A stretch of 64,000 nt of DNA from Cutaneotrichosporon cavernicola (GCF_030864355.1 NC_083395.1:2418001-2482000), one strand, 5' to 3'; numbered from the stretch's first letter, positions 13,154 through 24,199 are shown. Numbers and translations are program-made. Notes: generated from the sequence alone by a model not told the origin.

Positions 13154-14133
13154 GTTGTTGTTGTTGTTGGTGGTGGTGGTGTTGGTGGTTGTTCGTTGGT
13201 GTGGTTCCGTAGGTCAGTGCTGTTGACGTCGTGGACGAGGTCGAGTGAGGTGTTGACCCGTCATGGTAAGGGGCCATATATAGCCATCACTATGCACCGC
13301 ATTCCATGCCCAGCGGCCATCAATCCATCAATCCGATGCCACGATGCGTGCTGCGCGCTGCGTGTCAACGCGTCGTGGCATTACTTGCCGAGCTGCCGAC
13401 AATAACAAGAGACAAGAGACATCCCCGGCGGCCTCATTTCGTCCAACCAGAGTCACAAACGCGTCTTGTCTTCTCCCACTGCATCACGTGTTTCGCCCAT
13501 TCTCTTGGCGTAGTTTGCATCCGATGGCGGACCACCACCGCTCCCTCCTCCGTTGCTGTACTGCCCGGCGGTCATGGTCATTCACGACAGACGACTGGAC
13601 GGACCTGGACTCGGCTTTGCCCGTCCCCCACTCTTCGCTGCACCGCCACTACTTCTCCCCACCCAACACGGATGTACCGCGAGGCACAACTTATCTCATA
13701 TCCTGCCCATTCAACCCCCGCCTCAATCGCCCCGGCCCAATGTCTGTGCTGCGTATGCCCAGCTCGCGTATCCGGTAGCCACTCGGTGACATTCTGTACA
13801 AGGCTAAATGAGATCCTATGTGATAACAATAATGCTAATAAGACAAATGACGCGCGGTAAACCCACGGTGTTGCGCGCTAGGCGCTGGGCTATGCTAGAC
13901 TTTTGATGGTGATGGTTATGGGAGGCCGGTCGCCTGTCGCATGTTGCAGACGGCGGACAAAGTGCGGAGATTTGGGTAATGTGCAGTGTGTGGCTCTGAC
14001 GGGTTGTGGCGGGTGGTGTGGACCGTCTGGGCCGTGCGCCGGGGGAAATATTGGTCGCGACGAGGACGTGCACGCGAGCGATGGAGCTGGATAGATATGC
14101 GCGGGCGCACTCGCCCTCTTTGGGATGCGGTGT
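13154..14133. other. Intergenic, 980 bp, no gene seen
   Basis: Lies between two minus-strand genes. Overlapping frames on both strands, such as the 184-codon one on the + strand at 13306-13860, have biased composition and no recognisable motif or splice structure. It probably holds the promoter of the NmrA-like gene and the 3' UTR of the small gene at 14134-14622. Confidence 0.55.
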
Positions 14134-14622
14134 TCAGTCGAGGTCCATCCGCTGGACGTCCTCGACCCAGCGCTCCTCGCAGACCTTGGGACGCTCGTAC
14201 GCGCCCTGCTGCTCGTTGGAGCTCTGGCCAAACACGGGGCTCGATGGTGGTGCTGGTGGCATGCTGCGCGCGAGGGGGACGAAGAAGGCATGGAAGCCGC
14301 GCGAGCGCTCGACCTTGACCTCGAGCGCGACCTGGACGTTCTTGTGCTTTCCCGTAGTGCTGCTCATCTTCTTTGCCTTTGCGCGGGGTTTGGACGAGAG
14401 CGAGTGGGACGACTTGTGGTTCGGGATGTGTGGTGGGGAGGGGGAGGAGCTTGCGCTCGCTGAGCCGGTCGTCGAGGAGAAGGGCGGGGAGGTGCAAGTT
14501 GAGGTGGGGAGGAGGGGAGACGAGTAAGACGAGGTGAAAGCTGGGCGGACGGGCTTGGGGTGGAAGAGAGGGGACGGCTCAGGTGGAGACGAGGACGGGC
14601 AGAGGGGAGCAGAGTCGTACAT
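14134..14622 (-). CDS. Small Ser/Pro-rich protein of unknown function
   Basis: An intronless 162-residue frame starting MYDSAPLCPSS at 14622. The frame is open further upstream to 14871, but that part is low-complexity and the ATG at 14622 is the more likely start. The N-terminal two thirds are Ser/Pro-rich and disordered. It then carries a basic patch (KPRAKAKK), a more ordered stretch (VQVALEVKVERSRGFHAFFVPLARS) and an acidic, tryptophan-containing end (VCEERWVEDVQRMDLD). No transmembrane segment or signal peptide. I do not recognise the family. The ordered C-terminal half argues that it is real rather than a chance frame. Confidence 0.5.
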   Translation of the reverse strand: MYDSAPLCPSSSPPEPSPLFHPKPVRPAFTSSYSSPLLPTSTCTSPPFSSTTGSASASSSPSPPHIPNHKSSHSLSSKPRAKAKKMSSTTGKHKNVQVALEVKVERSRGFHAFFVPLARSMPPAPPSSPVFGQSSNEQQGAYERPKVCEERWVEDVQRMDLD

Positions 14623-17118
14623 GACGGTTGGGAGGGTTTGAAGAGGACGGATAGGTGTGAGGAGAGATGAAGAATGAGGATGAAGATGTTGTAGAGTCGA
14701 GTTGAACTTGGATGATGTGAGCGTGTGTTTTGTGGGATGAGGGTTTGGGCGCGCGAGATGTGATTGTGGCAAGAGTAGGATAGAGAGACAGTTGGACAAG
14801 TGGCGTGGTGACTTTGGACTGTTAGGAGCCAGACTGTGGGAATGTGTATTTTGACCAAACACGATTCGCAAAGCTTGACCTTTTGGCTACAAACTGTTAC
14901 ACTCACTACCTTGCGAGCTGCGCGAGCTGCAAGGGGTTTACGAGGAAGGGCAAATAAAGCAGAGAAAGAGGGTGAGAAGGGCGACGAGGAGAATGAAAGG
15001 GCCTTTGCGCCCTTTACATGGCATGTGGAGGAAGTGGCTTACATCTGTCAGGCAGGTAAGTGGGTCGATTGTATTGTGAGAGCAATGTGCTGTCCTGTCG
15101 GCCAGCAGCTGGCCTCGATACCAAGTGTTGAAGAAGAGGATATGATAGCGACGAGTTGGACGTTGAATTAAATGACTGGGAATGTAGTCTAGTCTTGTGT
15201 AGTCGAGTCTTGGTTCAGTATGAGAATGAGTCGATGCTTGTGAATGTGAATGAATGCTGCTGGGTTAGTTGGTGAGTTGGTGAGTTGGTTAGGGATGTTG
15301 GGCTCACTTGGGACGTTCAGGGTTATCCTACGCAATGGGTGGTGGACGATGGGGATTACTCAGGGTTGGGGTTCTCATTTACCCCTATAATGCCGCATTA
15401 CAACAGAATAGGGTCGCCGGCCGCCTTACGAATCTTTGGCGGCCGGGTTGGCAACTCTAACAGCCTCCAGCCTGCAGCCTGATACCTGTTGCTAATTGTT
15501 ACACTTGTACTTTGTACTTTGCTAATGATTAAGGGCCAGTGTTCCAGTGAGGGATCTAATGTTATTGCGGTACTTCGATGCTCGAGACTTGTCTGTCCTA
15601 CCGAGGTACTTTGGTCTAGGTCGAGTCTACGCCACCATTTTTACTTTTTTATTTCGCGTTTGACATACTCTGCCCCCCCCCCCCCCTCTTGGCCTTGCTG
15701 CCTTACGCTGCCAAAGACCGTACCACCCCCATATCTCATCATAACCAATAGAATCCAACCAATCGCTTCTCCTCCTTTTCACCCCGGTGGCTCTGCAACT
15801 CTGCCTGCGCCTTTGCTGGATCTGTCCATTACCTCAGGGAGCATCACGCTAGCGGAGATGGCCAGCACTTCGGTGGCCATTTCTGCCGCGCGTCCCGGAC
15901 CTGTAGTGCTGACGTGATATGTCCTTTAGTCTGAACTTTGAATGGGAATCCGCGGATTGGAATGGGATTGCGAGAACGAACATTAGACTGATAGCCACGA
16001 TCTCGGCCGTGCAGGTCCTGCGGCTGAAGCATCCTCAAGGCCGCAGTTGACAGCTCGCTCCCATCATGGCGCTGGGGCAGTGGCGTGCGGCGGGCGGCGG
16101 GCGTAACGAGGCAAGCCAGCTATTCGGGCTCAACTCAACTCTGGCCTCGTGCTCAGGATGAACGGCAGATTGGAATTTGGAAGGTGACGTGAGAGGAACC
16201 CAGAATCACAAGTTTGTAGACAAGGTTGCAGGACCAGGGTAAGGCCAGGGCTGTTCACGTGTTGCCCATGTCAGCCTGCTGATCAAGCTACAGAGCTGCA
16301 GAGCGTGGTGCCTCCTCCAAGCTGCCAATACCAAGACGTCGAGGGACTGATGAAACGAGCGACGCGACGCCGGCAGGATGGCGGGCAACGCCAACGCCGG
16401 TCCAGGCTGTCCAGGGCACTGCACTGGAAACGGTGCGAGATCGGGCGCTCATACACTCATGTCCAATAAGCAAAGTCGCGTCGGCGCTGAGCGCCAGACG
16501 CGCCCCACGCAGATCATGGCCGACGCGCAAGTGGCGTCTCCCGTGCTCATGACAGCTTGACAACATGTTCGATGGCCAAGCTTGCTTCGACTCTCGTCAT
16601 GGCTGCCCGAGAATCGAAGCAGGTCGGGGGATTGTTCATCATTGTTCTGCAGAATCCAAATGGTACCGCACCGGGCTAGGAACGACTTGGTTACGAGAGA
16701 GAGAGCGAGATGTGTCTGCATTGACCTGGCGAGTTGGAGTAGCATACTGGTAGGTAAAGCTGATTAGAGCGGCTTGCTTATCTTGGTCCACTCTTCGTCT
16801 TGAATTAGCAGCAATAACACATCCACGTGACATCTGCGTGGATTTGGATTTGATCCCGATGTAGCTGGACCCCAACTCGCCACTCAACGCGCAAGAGGCT
16901 CGGTTGATGAACAAGACTCGAGCGTCTCGATTCTCCATCCATCTTTCCATCACTCTTCATCCCGTTACAACACTGGGACGAGAGGAAAACGGCTGCATTA
17001 GATTTCCCTGATCCAGTACGCTCTTGCGAGCTAAGAGTTCCCGTTCGCTCTCCCTCCATCCACATCTCAGTTCCGCGACAACAGCTCCACTCACCTTCCC
17101 CCAGCACCACCTTCCACA
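14623..17118. other. Large gene-free interval (2.5 kb)
   Basis: The longest stretch in the window without a supportable gene. It lies between a minus-strand gene start (14622) and a plus-strand gene start (17119), so it includes both promoters. It contains a run of 14 cytosines at 15673-15686 and a region near 15170-15300 with repeated GTTGGTGAGTTGG-like units. Frames present are short and lack motif or intron support. Confidence 0.5.
15673..15686. repeat. Homopolymer of 14 C
   Basis: Uninterrupted cytosine tract in intergenic DNA, preceded by an AT-rich pyrimidine stretch. Could be a length-variable site or a sequencing-sensitive spot. Confidence 0.95.
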
Positions 17119-19088
17119 ATGTCGACAGTCTTCTACCGCTGGGGCGCGGGCCGAGATGAGGCGCGTATCAAGTTCGACGGCACGCACATCAGCGTGTTCG
17201 ACTTCAAGCGCCAAATCATGCTTGACAACAACCTCGGTAACGGCAAGGACTTTGACCTGACCGTGTTCGAGAATGGAGAAGGTGCGTCACTCTCATTGAC
17301 TGTCCTGATGCTCAGAATTGAAGGACGACGACAAGCAGATTGCGCGTTCGTCAACCCTCGTCGTGCGCCGTAGGCCAGCGATCATGAAGGGACGCGGAAC
17401 TGCCCAGAACTACATCGTCGGCACGGACGCGTCCATGTCGCTCACTGGCGAACACCGCATCGAGGCGCACGCACGGCAAGCGATGAAGGACCGCATGAAC
17501 CGCGGTACCATGGGATCCGGCGGCACGTACGGGTCGTTAAGCAAGCGCTTCGACGGCAAGGAGGAGAAGAAGGAGGAGGCGCCCAAGGTGACCACGGGTA
17601 ACGCGGACGAGGACGCGCGTATCCAGGCCATGCTCCAGCAGCAGACGGACACGTGGGAGGAGATGCAGGAGGACATGAGCTCGTGAGTGGGCAGCTTTGT
17701 GTATCTGGCATGTAACTGACTCCAGGCTTCCACGCTTCAACAGCGGTGCGAACAGGCGGCCGCTTGGGCGACCCGGCGCCGCCGGCGCCGGTGGTGGTGG
17801 TGGCGGTGGGCCGCCGAGCAAGTTCGACTACAGCGTCGCGCCGGACAAGGAACCTCCTCTTGGTTACATCTGCTACCGCTGCGGACAGAAGGGACACTGG
17901 ATCCAGAACTGTCCGTCGAACGACGACCCAGCTGCGCAGGACCGCAAGCGCTTCGTCCGCGTCACGGGTATCCCGCGCTCCTTTCTGAAGACGGTCGAGA
18001 CGCCCACCACAGGCGAGGGCTCGTCTGGCGGTGCGATGTTGACTGCGGACGGCGGGTTCGTGCGCGCGGTTCCCGACGCAAGGGCATGGGAGAAGCAGGC
18101 GGCTGTCAAGACGCTCGCAAACGACGACGCCGAGGACAAGGGCGCGTTGGACCCCGAGCTCGTGTGCCCGCTGTGCAAGAAGTTGTTGAACGAAGCGGTA
18201 CGGGTGCCATGTTGCCACACGGCGTACTGCGAGGACTGCATCACCAGCCACTTGCTGGAGCACGATTTTGTGTGTCCGAGCTGCGAGAGCAAGATTGCAA
18301 GCCTGGACAAGCTCGAACCAGATGAGGATCTACGCCAGCGCGCCGAAGCGTACCGCGATGGCGAGAAGGGCAAGAGCGAAGAGGAGGAGAAGGTGTGTCG
18401 AAGGCAGCTATTTCGAGAAGCACGGGCTGACGGCAGAACGGGGATGACACGCCGGCTGGCGAGCCGGACGCGAATGGCAAGAACCCGTTCAACGGCCAGA
18501 TGCCCGATATGAACGCCATGACCGAGTACCTACAAGCAGTGGGCTTTGTGACGGCATGGGAGCTGACGGCAGATGCTCGCGACCCTGCGGAACCCGCTCG
18601 TCCCACCAGCCATCAAGACGCAGGTGCGGCAGCTAGTCAAGATAACCAACCACAATCTCCTGCAGTTGCAGATGCTCGCCGCCCAGGGAATGCTCGGCGC
18701 AATGGCGGGCATGAGCGGAATGGGCATGGGCTTGGGTATGCCCGTGATGGGGAATGCGATGGCGAACCCGATGGCCATGATGGGCATGCAGGGCCACATG
18801 GGCAACATGGGCAACATGGGCAACATGGGCAGCATGGGCAACATGGGCAACATGGGGCCAGGCAACATGGGCAACATGGGCAACATGGGCAACATGGGCA
18901 ACATGGGGCCAGGCAACATGGGCCCGGGCAACATGCACATGGGTGGTGGGCGAGGGCGTGGCGGCTTCCGCGGCGGGATGCGCGGACGGGGCTTTGGGCG
19001 AGGAGGTGGAATGGGTCGCGTTAGCTCGGGCAAGCGACCGGCCGAGGACGCTGCTGGGGGCATGGAGAAGATGCAGCGCGTTGGGTGA
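17119..19088 (+). CDS. MPE1: Mpe1/RBBP6-like cleavage and polyadenylation factor subunit
   Basis: Pre-mRNA 3'-end processing factor with ubiquitin-ligase features. Introns at 17282-17315, 17683-17725, 18393-18436 and 18539-18572 give a 604-residue protein. Domains in order: N-terminal DWNN ubiquitin-like domain (starts MSTVFYRWGAGRDEARIKFD, about residues 1-75); CCHC zinc knuckle CYRCGQKGHWIQNC near 17875; RING/U-box-like finger (CPLCKKLLNEAVRVPCCH through CPSCESKI, near 18165-18290); then a Met/Gly/Asn repeat and a final RGG-like stretch (GRGRGGFRGGMRGRGFGRGG). This is the family architecture. The C-terminal Met-Gly-Asn repeats (18798-18925) are unusual and look recently expanded. Confidence 0.93.
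18798..18925 (+). repeat. Tandem 9-base repeat (ATGGGCAAC) inside MPE1
   Basis: At least ten near-identical ATGGGCAAC units, broken by two ATGGGGCCAGGC units, encode MGN and MGPGN repeats. Near-perfect DNA identity, not only protein identity, suggests recent slippage or conversion. Confidence 0.9.
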
Positions 19089-19566
19089 TGTAGCGTAGTG
19101 TATTTGTAGTATGCATAGCATCAGAGTCGGGTGTGGTTTATGGCGCAGAAGATCGGGGCTGACCTAGGGTTCGCTTATTCTGGCCTTTGGATTGTAATCG
19201 ACTATATTTGATTCTTTGAGACAGTGCTCTGTTTGAGATTGTATTTGAGATTGTGTATGAGGTTGTATTTGATCCAGGAGTTCTAGGACTTTACACGTTG
19301 GCCAGTGCTTGCTGGCGGTGCCTGGCCGGCTGACCAAGCGTGCAACAAGTTGGAAGTGACATCAGAATGAATTTCGAGATCACCAACCTTACCAACCACT
19401 GAACACAACCTCAACGCGGTAACAACTGCGCGTAGGAAACACAGCACACCATACCTCTTTCCTCTTAACTCAACCCAGCCATCTCGTTTCCTTATTGGGC
19501 TCCCAACGTCTCGGGCCCCTCTTCCCCCCTTTCCCCCCCACCTCGCTCCCGCTGGCTCTCCCCACG
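19089..19566. other. Intergenic MPE1-ERV1
   Basis: MPE1 3' UTR followed by the ERV1 promoter, both on the plus strand. Near 19205-19275 there are several imperfect copies of GAGATTGTATTT, T/G-rich as expected for a 3'-end region. A pyrimidine-rich tract precedes the ERV1 ATG. No gene seen. Confidence 0.6.
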
Positions 19567-20187
19567 ATGACGGCCGAGTCCTCTTCCACCTCTTCGGCAT
19601 CTCCTGCCCAGCCCCTCCGCACGACCAAGGAGACGCACCCAAACCTCCCTCCCGGCCTAATCCTCGGCGAGGACGGCAAGCCATGCAAAGTCTGCAACAG
19701 CTGGCAAGACTGGGCAAAGATCAAGGTCGTGAAGAAGGGCGCGTCTTCCTCCACTTCCAAGGATCCAATGGCGATGATGGCAGCGATGGCTGGAGGTGCG
19801 GCCATTAAGAAAAAGGAAGACAAGGTGGAGGTCGACCGCAGTGAATGTCCCCCCGACACCGGCGAGCTCGGCCGCGCAACATGGACGTTCCTGCACACCA
19901 CGGCGGCGTATTATCCACTCAAGGCGAATACCGAGCAGCAGAACCGCATGCGTGCGCTCCTCGGCTCGTTGCCGACCCTGTATCCGTGCACGCCGTGTGC
20001 CGATGACTTTGGGGCCGATACCAAGGCTAATCCACCCGACGTTAGTGGTCGGGAGGGGCTTAGTCGGTGGTTGTGCGAGCGGCATAATGAGGTGAATCGT
20101 AAGCTTGGGAAGAATGTTTGGACTTGTGATTGGAAGACGATGGATGAGAGGTGGAAGGACGGGCCGGCTGATGGGCGGTGCGACTAG
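19567..20187 (+). CDS. ERV1: FAD-linked sulfhydryl oxidase Erv1/ALR
   Basis: Mitochondrial intermembrane-space thiol oxidase that reoxidises Mia40 during disulfide relay import. Intronless, 206 residues from ATG 19567. A flexible N-terminal arm carries a CxxC shuttle pair (CKVCNSW, near 19690). The Erv/ALR core follows: LGRATWTFLHTTAAYYP, the active-site pair YPCTPCADDF (near 19985), the FAD-binding stretch WLCERHNEVNRKLGK and the structural second Cys in WTCDW. All four cysteine groups expected of Erv1 are present. An in-frame upstream ATG at 19495 would add a 24-residue Pro-rich leader; I prefer 19567. The Met/Ala-rich linker (MAMMAAMAGGAA) between arm and core is longer than I expect. Confidence 0.93.
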   Translation: MTAESSSTSSASPAQPLRTTKETHPNLPPGLILGEDGKPCKVCNSWQDWAKIKVVKKGASSSTSKDPMAMMAAMAGGAAIKKKEDKVEVDRSECPPDTGELGRATWTFLHTTAAYYPLKANTEQQNRMRALLGSLPTLYPCTPCADDFGADTKANPPDVSGREGLSRWLCERHNEVNRKLGKNVWTCDWKTMDERWKDGPADGRCD

Positions 20188-20980
20188 AGCCAACAAGGGC
20201 GTTTGGGCACAGGCTCCTCGCAAAAGATCGGCACAGAACCGCATAGATAGGTGTAGATTACATACATGTACACTGCTACAACTCATTCATGATTTGTCGT
20301 CACGTTCAAGTCAGCACTGGGTCACTCCAGTGGTCAAGTAGCGAGCGGATCCTGGCTAGCTCTATTGACCATATGACCTCGGCGCATGGTGTCGTTCGTC
20401 TGCTTGTGGTGTGGACTGGTCGATGTCATATTTATGTGTCGCCGCCTGTGCGCCTGTACACATCAACATAGCCGAGCTCGCACCATGTGCATGCAGCTCA
20501 GTAATTGGATTGCGTCTTTCCAAGGTGGTGTGCAGGACACCGAACGCGGGAGCTTGGGACGTCGATGTCACAAAATCTTGAAGCAAACTTTATCTCATCC
20601 GCTCTGCTGGCCCGTGAAAAGGAAGTGGATTTGCTTAGAAATACCATTCAGGCTAGCTCTCTTGTTAGAGCAAGTCCCAAAGTCGTAGGATGCCCTTAAC
20701 GGTAGGTCCTGGGTTCGACCCCGGGTTAAAGTCGAAACGTTTTCGACGCCTGCTAAGCACGGACTATTGGGAACATTAGCGGGATTAAATTCCTAGCAGC
20801 CGAATTGGTATGGTAATTAGCTTGGTTGCAAGATGCCTTAATGACCGGTTCCAGCTGGCCACTGGAGCTTGTCTAGCACGGACCAAGTTGACCCATCTCT
20901 TTTTGCACCTCCCCACATCACATCAATCTATCATGAGGTGGCATAACTTTCACAACTAATCTACACGGGTTGACGGGGCG
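20188..20980. other. Intergenic between convergent ERV1 and AIM34-like genes
   Basis: Holds the two 3' UTRs. The only other recognisable item is a tRNA-like relic near 20650-20730, listed separately. Confidence 0.6.
20645..20730 (+). pseudogene. tRNA-like relic (Lys-CTT-like)
   Basis: An A-box-like TAGCTCTCTTGTTAGAGC forms a perfect 4-bp D stem (GCTC/GAGC). About 57 bases later comes a B-box GGGTTCGACCCC whose arms CCTGGG/CCCGGG pair around a 6-base loop, one base short of the standard seven. I could not fold a 7-bp acceptor stem or a normal anticodon arm, although CCCTTAA sits where a Lys CTT anticodon loop might be. I read it as a decayed tRNA or tRNA-derived fragment; a working intron-containing tRNA is less likely. 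Confidence 0.35.
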
Positions 20981-22374
20981 CTAGTTCTTGTCCTTAGCCT
21001 CGGCTTTGGGCTGCTCCTTTGCCCCCTTCTTCTTCTTCTCCCCGTACCAGCCCAGGAGAACCACACCACCGATCAGCCCACCGAGAATCCACGCGCCGCG
21101 GTGCTCCTCAGGGTTGAGTGGCCGCGCGGAATGCTTGTAGCTGCCAGCACCCTTCATGTCGAGCGGGTCGTCCGGGTTGTCGACCGGAAGTCCGCTCAAC
21201 TCGAGGATCTCGGCTGTTGCCGCCTTTGCTGCGTCGATCTTCTCCTTGGCCTTGCTGACCACCTTGGCAGTCATCTCATCCGACGACAGTGGCTTCGAGG
21301 GTTTCCCACTACCTTCGCTGGTCGGCGGGTCGACGGGGAGACCGCTAAGCTCAAGAATCTCGTCCTCGGCTTGTTTGGCGGCCTGGATTTGCTCCTTGGC
21401 CTTGCTGACCACCTTGTCAGTTAGGTCGTCGTCCGTGACCTTGGTGGTGCCGTGCACAGGCCCACCGTCGGGGTGCGTCGACGCCGATGCAATGGTCATA
21501 ATCTTGGGCAGGCCAAAGTTCTCGTCAACGTCATCCGGGAGCGGTCTAGTGGCCGTTGACGTAATGTGGTGTGGGAGTGTAGGCTAGAGTCAGCGACCGT
21601 ACACTAGGACCGGCCCGGACCGAAGAAACTCAGGCACCCCAATGAAACATTCTCGCAACTTGTGGAAATGTGGAGCAGTTCTCACGGTGTGCGTCACTAG
21701 TGACTCACAATGGTCTGAGGCGATTCTTTGTCCGGCTTGGGGTCGGGGAAGTGGATAGTAAACTCCTGGGGTGTGGGGTTTGTTTGCTTCCCCGAAGGGA
21801 GGCCTGGCGCAGACGTCTTCTCCTCAGGGGTCTGCTCCCCAACAGACGGCACCTCGGCAGCGGGCGCGTTGACATTGACGTCCTCGGAAGTGGTAATCAC
21901 GGGGCTGACGGCGTCCTCGCGACCGGCACTCTTGGCACCACTCGGGGTCGCGTAGGCGCGCGTACGCTGGGCGCGGGCCTTGGCCTCGGCGCGAAGCACG
22001 CGCGAGATGGGCGGCACTGGGGGAGCGAGGCCGGTCGTGTCCGCGCTCTCGAGACGCGAGACGAGCATAGCCCTAAAGGTCAGCATACTATCTTTAGAGC
22101 GAGAGCCGACGCACTTGTTTCCGGTCTGGGTGAGGCCGCGTTTTTTGAGTTCAGCCTTGAGAGTCACGACCGTCTCGCCCTTCCAGCTACGCTGGGTGTT
22201 GAGGAGGACGACCGAGCCGAGCGACTTGCTCTGCGCGTTCGGCGAGATGGTAGCCTTGGCCGCTGCGGCAGAGCGAGTCACATTGGCAGCCTTGCGAGGT
22301 GTCGACGGCGGTGTCTGGGTGTGCAGCTGCGCCTGGGCGCGAAGGGCGCCAGCCGAAAGTCGGCGGCGGAGCAT
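20981..22374 (-). CDS. AIM34: Mitochondrial SAP-domain membrane protein (AIM34-like)
   Basis: Introns at 22073-22114 and 21584-21708 give 408 residues. The N-terminus (MLRRRLSAGALRAQAQLHTQ) is a typical mitochondrial targeting sequence, rich in Arg and hydroxyl residues and without acids. A SAP motif follows across the first joint: TLKAELKKRGLTQTGNK-AMLVSRLES. The middle is Pro/Ser-rich and disordered. Near the end are two 32-residue tandem repeats (21329-21424 and 21179-21274), each with KVVSKAKE and ILELSGLPVD. One transmembrane helix (WILGGLIGGVVLLGWYG) and a Lys-rich tail close the protein. SAP plus C-terminal helix matches yeast Aim34, whose function is poorly known; inner-membrane placement is inferred. 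It is head to head with RER2. Confidence 0.75.
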
Positions 22375-22807
22375 TGTACGGCGAATGGAAAGAATGGTGG
22401 CGAGAACAAGGACCAGGTCGTGCTGGTCGTGTTTTGTTAGTGAGAGTGGTTGATCACGAGGACCAGGTGTTGCGTTGCGTTGTGATGTTGGGATAAGAAG
22501 AGAGTTTGAGAATGACGTTAGGAACGCCGTCGGATGGGGAATCATCATCTCATCCAGCCTTTCCGTCTCCATCGCAAACTCGCTCCAACTCGGGGGCATC
22601 ATAATGTCACGTGTAACTGATGCCACGTGTTGATATCTTGAACCCTCACTCTACGCCACTCTACCTCCACCGGCGGCCCCTCTTGACCTCTCAGGCACGG
22701 CACATCTCTGGGTAATGTTGGGGACACAAAGATTCCAGCGTGGCCAAACCGGTCAAGCGGCCAGCACATCGCGTCCAATCTCTCACTACACTACACTACA
22801 CAACAAG
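22375..22807. promoter_or_regulatory. Shared promoter of the AIM34-like gene and RER2, with two E-boxes
   Basis: A 433-bp divergent intergenic region. Two CACGTG palindromes lie 16 bases apart at 22608-22613 and 22624-22629, roughly midway between the two starts. CACGTG is the classic bHLH (Cbf1/Pho4-type) site; binding here is inferred. Confidence 0.5.
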
Positions 22808-24028
22808 ATGGGCAAGAGGAACAAGCCACCACCTATCAAGACTGACGTCCCTACGGCAGCACCCGACGACGGCGAGGTACGCGGCGCCACTCGGGCGCTT
22901 CTGTGGCCCATCTCCGCCCTCCTCCACTCCATCCACACCCTCCTCACTACCCTCCTCCTCTCCGTTATCGCCCTCGGTCCGATGCCTACACACATTGGAT
23001 TCGTCATGGATGGGAATAGGCGGTATGCACGAAGCCACGGGCAGAGGATTGCGCGCGGGCACGAGAAGGGCAGCGAGTCGCTCAAGCGGGTGAGTGTGGC
23101 GCCGAGGGGTGTGGTGGGGGCGATGGGGCCAGCGCTGGGTTGGGATAGGCGGGGCAGAGAGATCGTCATCTGTCGGTCGCACAGAAAAGGGCGGTCGTGG
23201 AGGCATTGGCTACCTTCCTCCCCACCCCCCTCTCCTTCCCCGATGTCCCACCCTGCACGCGGGCACAATCGCCGTCCAGGGCCCATCTTGCCAGCTAGTT
23301 GAATCGCGCAGAGCTGACTCCAGACCCTCCGGATCTGCCTGCGCCTCAATATCCCCATCGTGTCGGTGTACGCGTTCGCGATCGACAACTTCCGCCGTTC
23401 TCCAGAGGAGGTGGACACGTTGATGCGCCTCGCGACCGAGTCGCTGGCCGAGATCTGTCGCGAGGGGTGAGTACTCAATGCGCGATTAACTCGCTTTCGT
23501 GCGTAGCTGACAACAGTGGCTTCCTCCAGCAACACAGCATCCGGTTACGCTGCATCGGACGCATGGAACTACTCAAGCCCGACATGCAGAAAGCATTACA
23601 GGAGATGGAGGCGGCGACTGCGGGGAACAAGAAGTGAGTCAGCACCAGAAAAAGCTGACCTCAGCGGCGTGCTCAACGTATGCGGACCCTACGCTTCGCG
23701 GGACGAGATTACGACTGCGGTGCGGGATACGCTAGCCTCCAATCCGAGCCCTAAAGCCATCACACCAGAAGCTGTGTTTGGACGCCTGCAGTCCGTATCT
23801 GCTGCTGAGGACATTGCGGCTGGTGGAGGTGCGCTCGACATCCTCATCCGTACGAGTGACACGAAACGCCTCTCGGACTTTATGCTCTGGCAAGCGGACC
23901 GGGGCGCGCAGGTCCACTTTGTCAAGACGTACTGGCCTGATTTTGGGCTGACGGACCTGTTGCCCATCCTGTTGGGGTGGCAGCAGCGCGAGTGGTTGCG
24001 AGGCGAGCGGCACGAGGGGTGGGAGTAG
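22808..24028 (+). CDS. RER2: cis-prenyltransferase (dehydrodolichyl diphosphate synthase, Rer2/DHDDS)
   Basis: Makes the long polyprenyl chain of dolichol at the ER. Four exons: the first intron (23090-23323) is long for this genome, and the joint gives [24 protein letters not shown], as expected for the family. A second intron ends near 23517, where a GGT codon spans the joint before GGC-TTC (GFLQQH). A third lies near 23635-23665. Motifs in order: hydrophobic N-terminal segment ([13 protein letters not shown]), [12 protein letters not shown] (catalytic Asp, substrate loop), [11 protein letters not shown] and [16 protein letters not shown]. The usual Gly after RTS is Asp here. The end [19 protein letters not shown] fits the catalytic subunit rather than the Nus1/NgBR partner. 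TAG at 24026-24028. Confidence 0.92.
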
Positions 24029-24199
24029 CATTGGGGAGTCGCATTGCATACGATACGATAGAGTCATGTCCAGCATGTTGTCATCAGGCCTGAGAGTGGG
24101 AGACTGTAACGTCGTATTGTCCAGAGATACGCTCGACCGGCTTGAAGCTCGCACAATTGTCCATGCGTTGCTCACGCAGTGTGGTAGCGAGAGAGGATA

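Noticed and set aside
13306..13860. 184-codon plus-strand frame in the 13-14 kb gap
   Set aside because: Composition looks random (Cys, His, Arg, Ser mixture), several overlapping frames are equally long, no motif or intron pattern.
18780..18930. Regular repeat considered as a CRISPR-like array
   Set aside because: Units are 9 bases with no spacers and lie in frame within MPE1 of a eukaryote.
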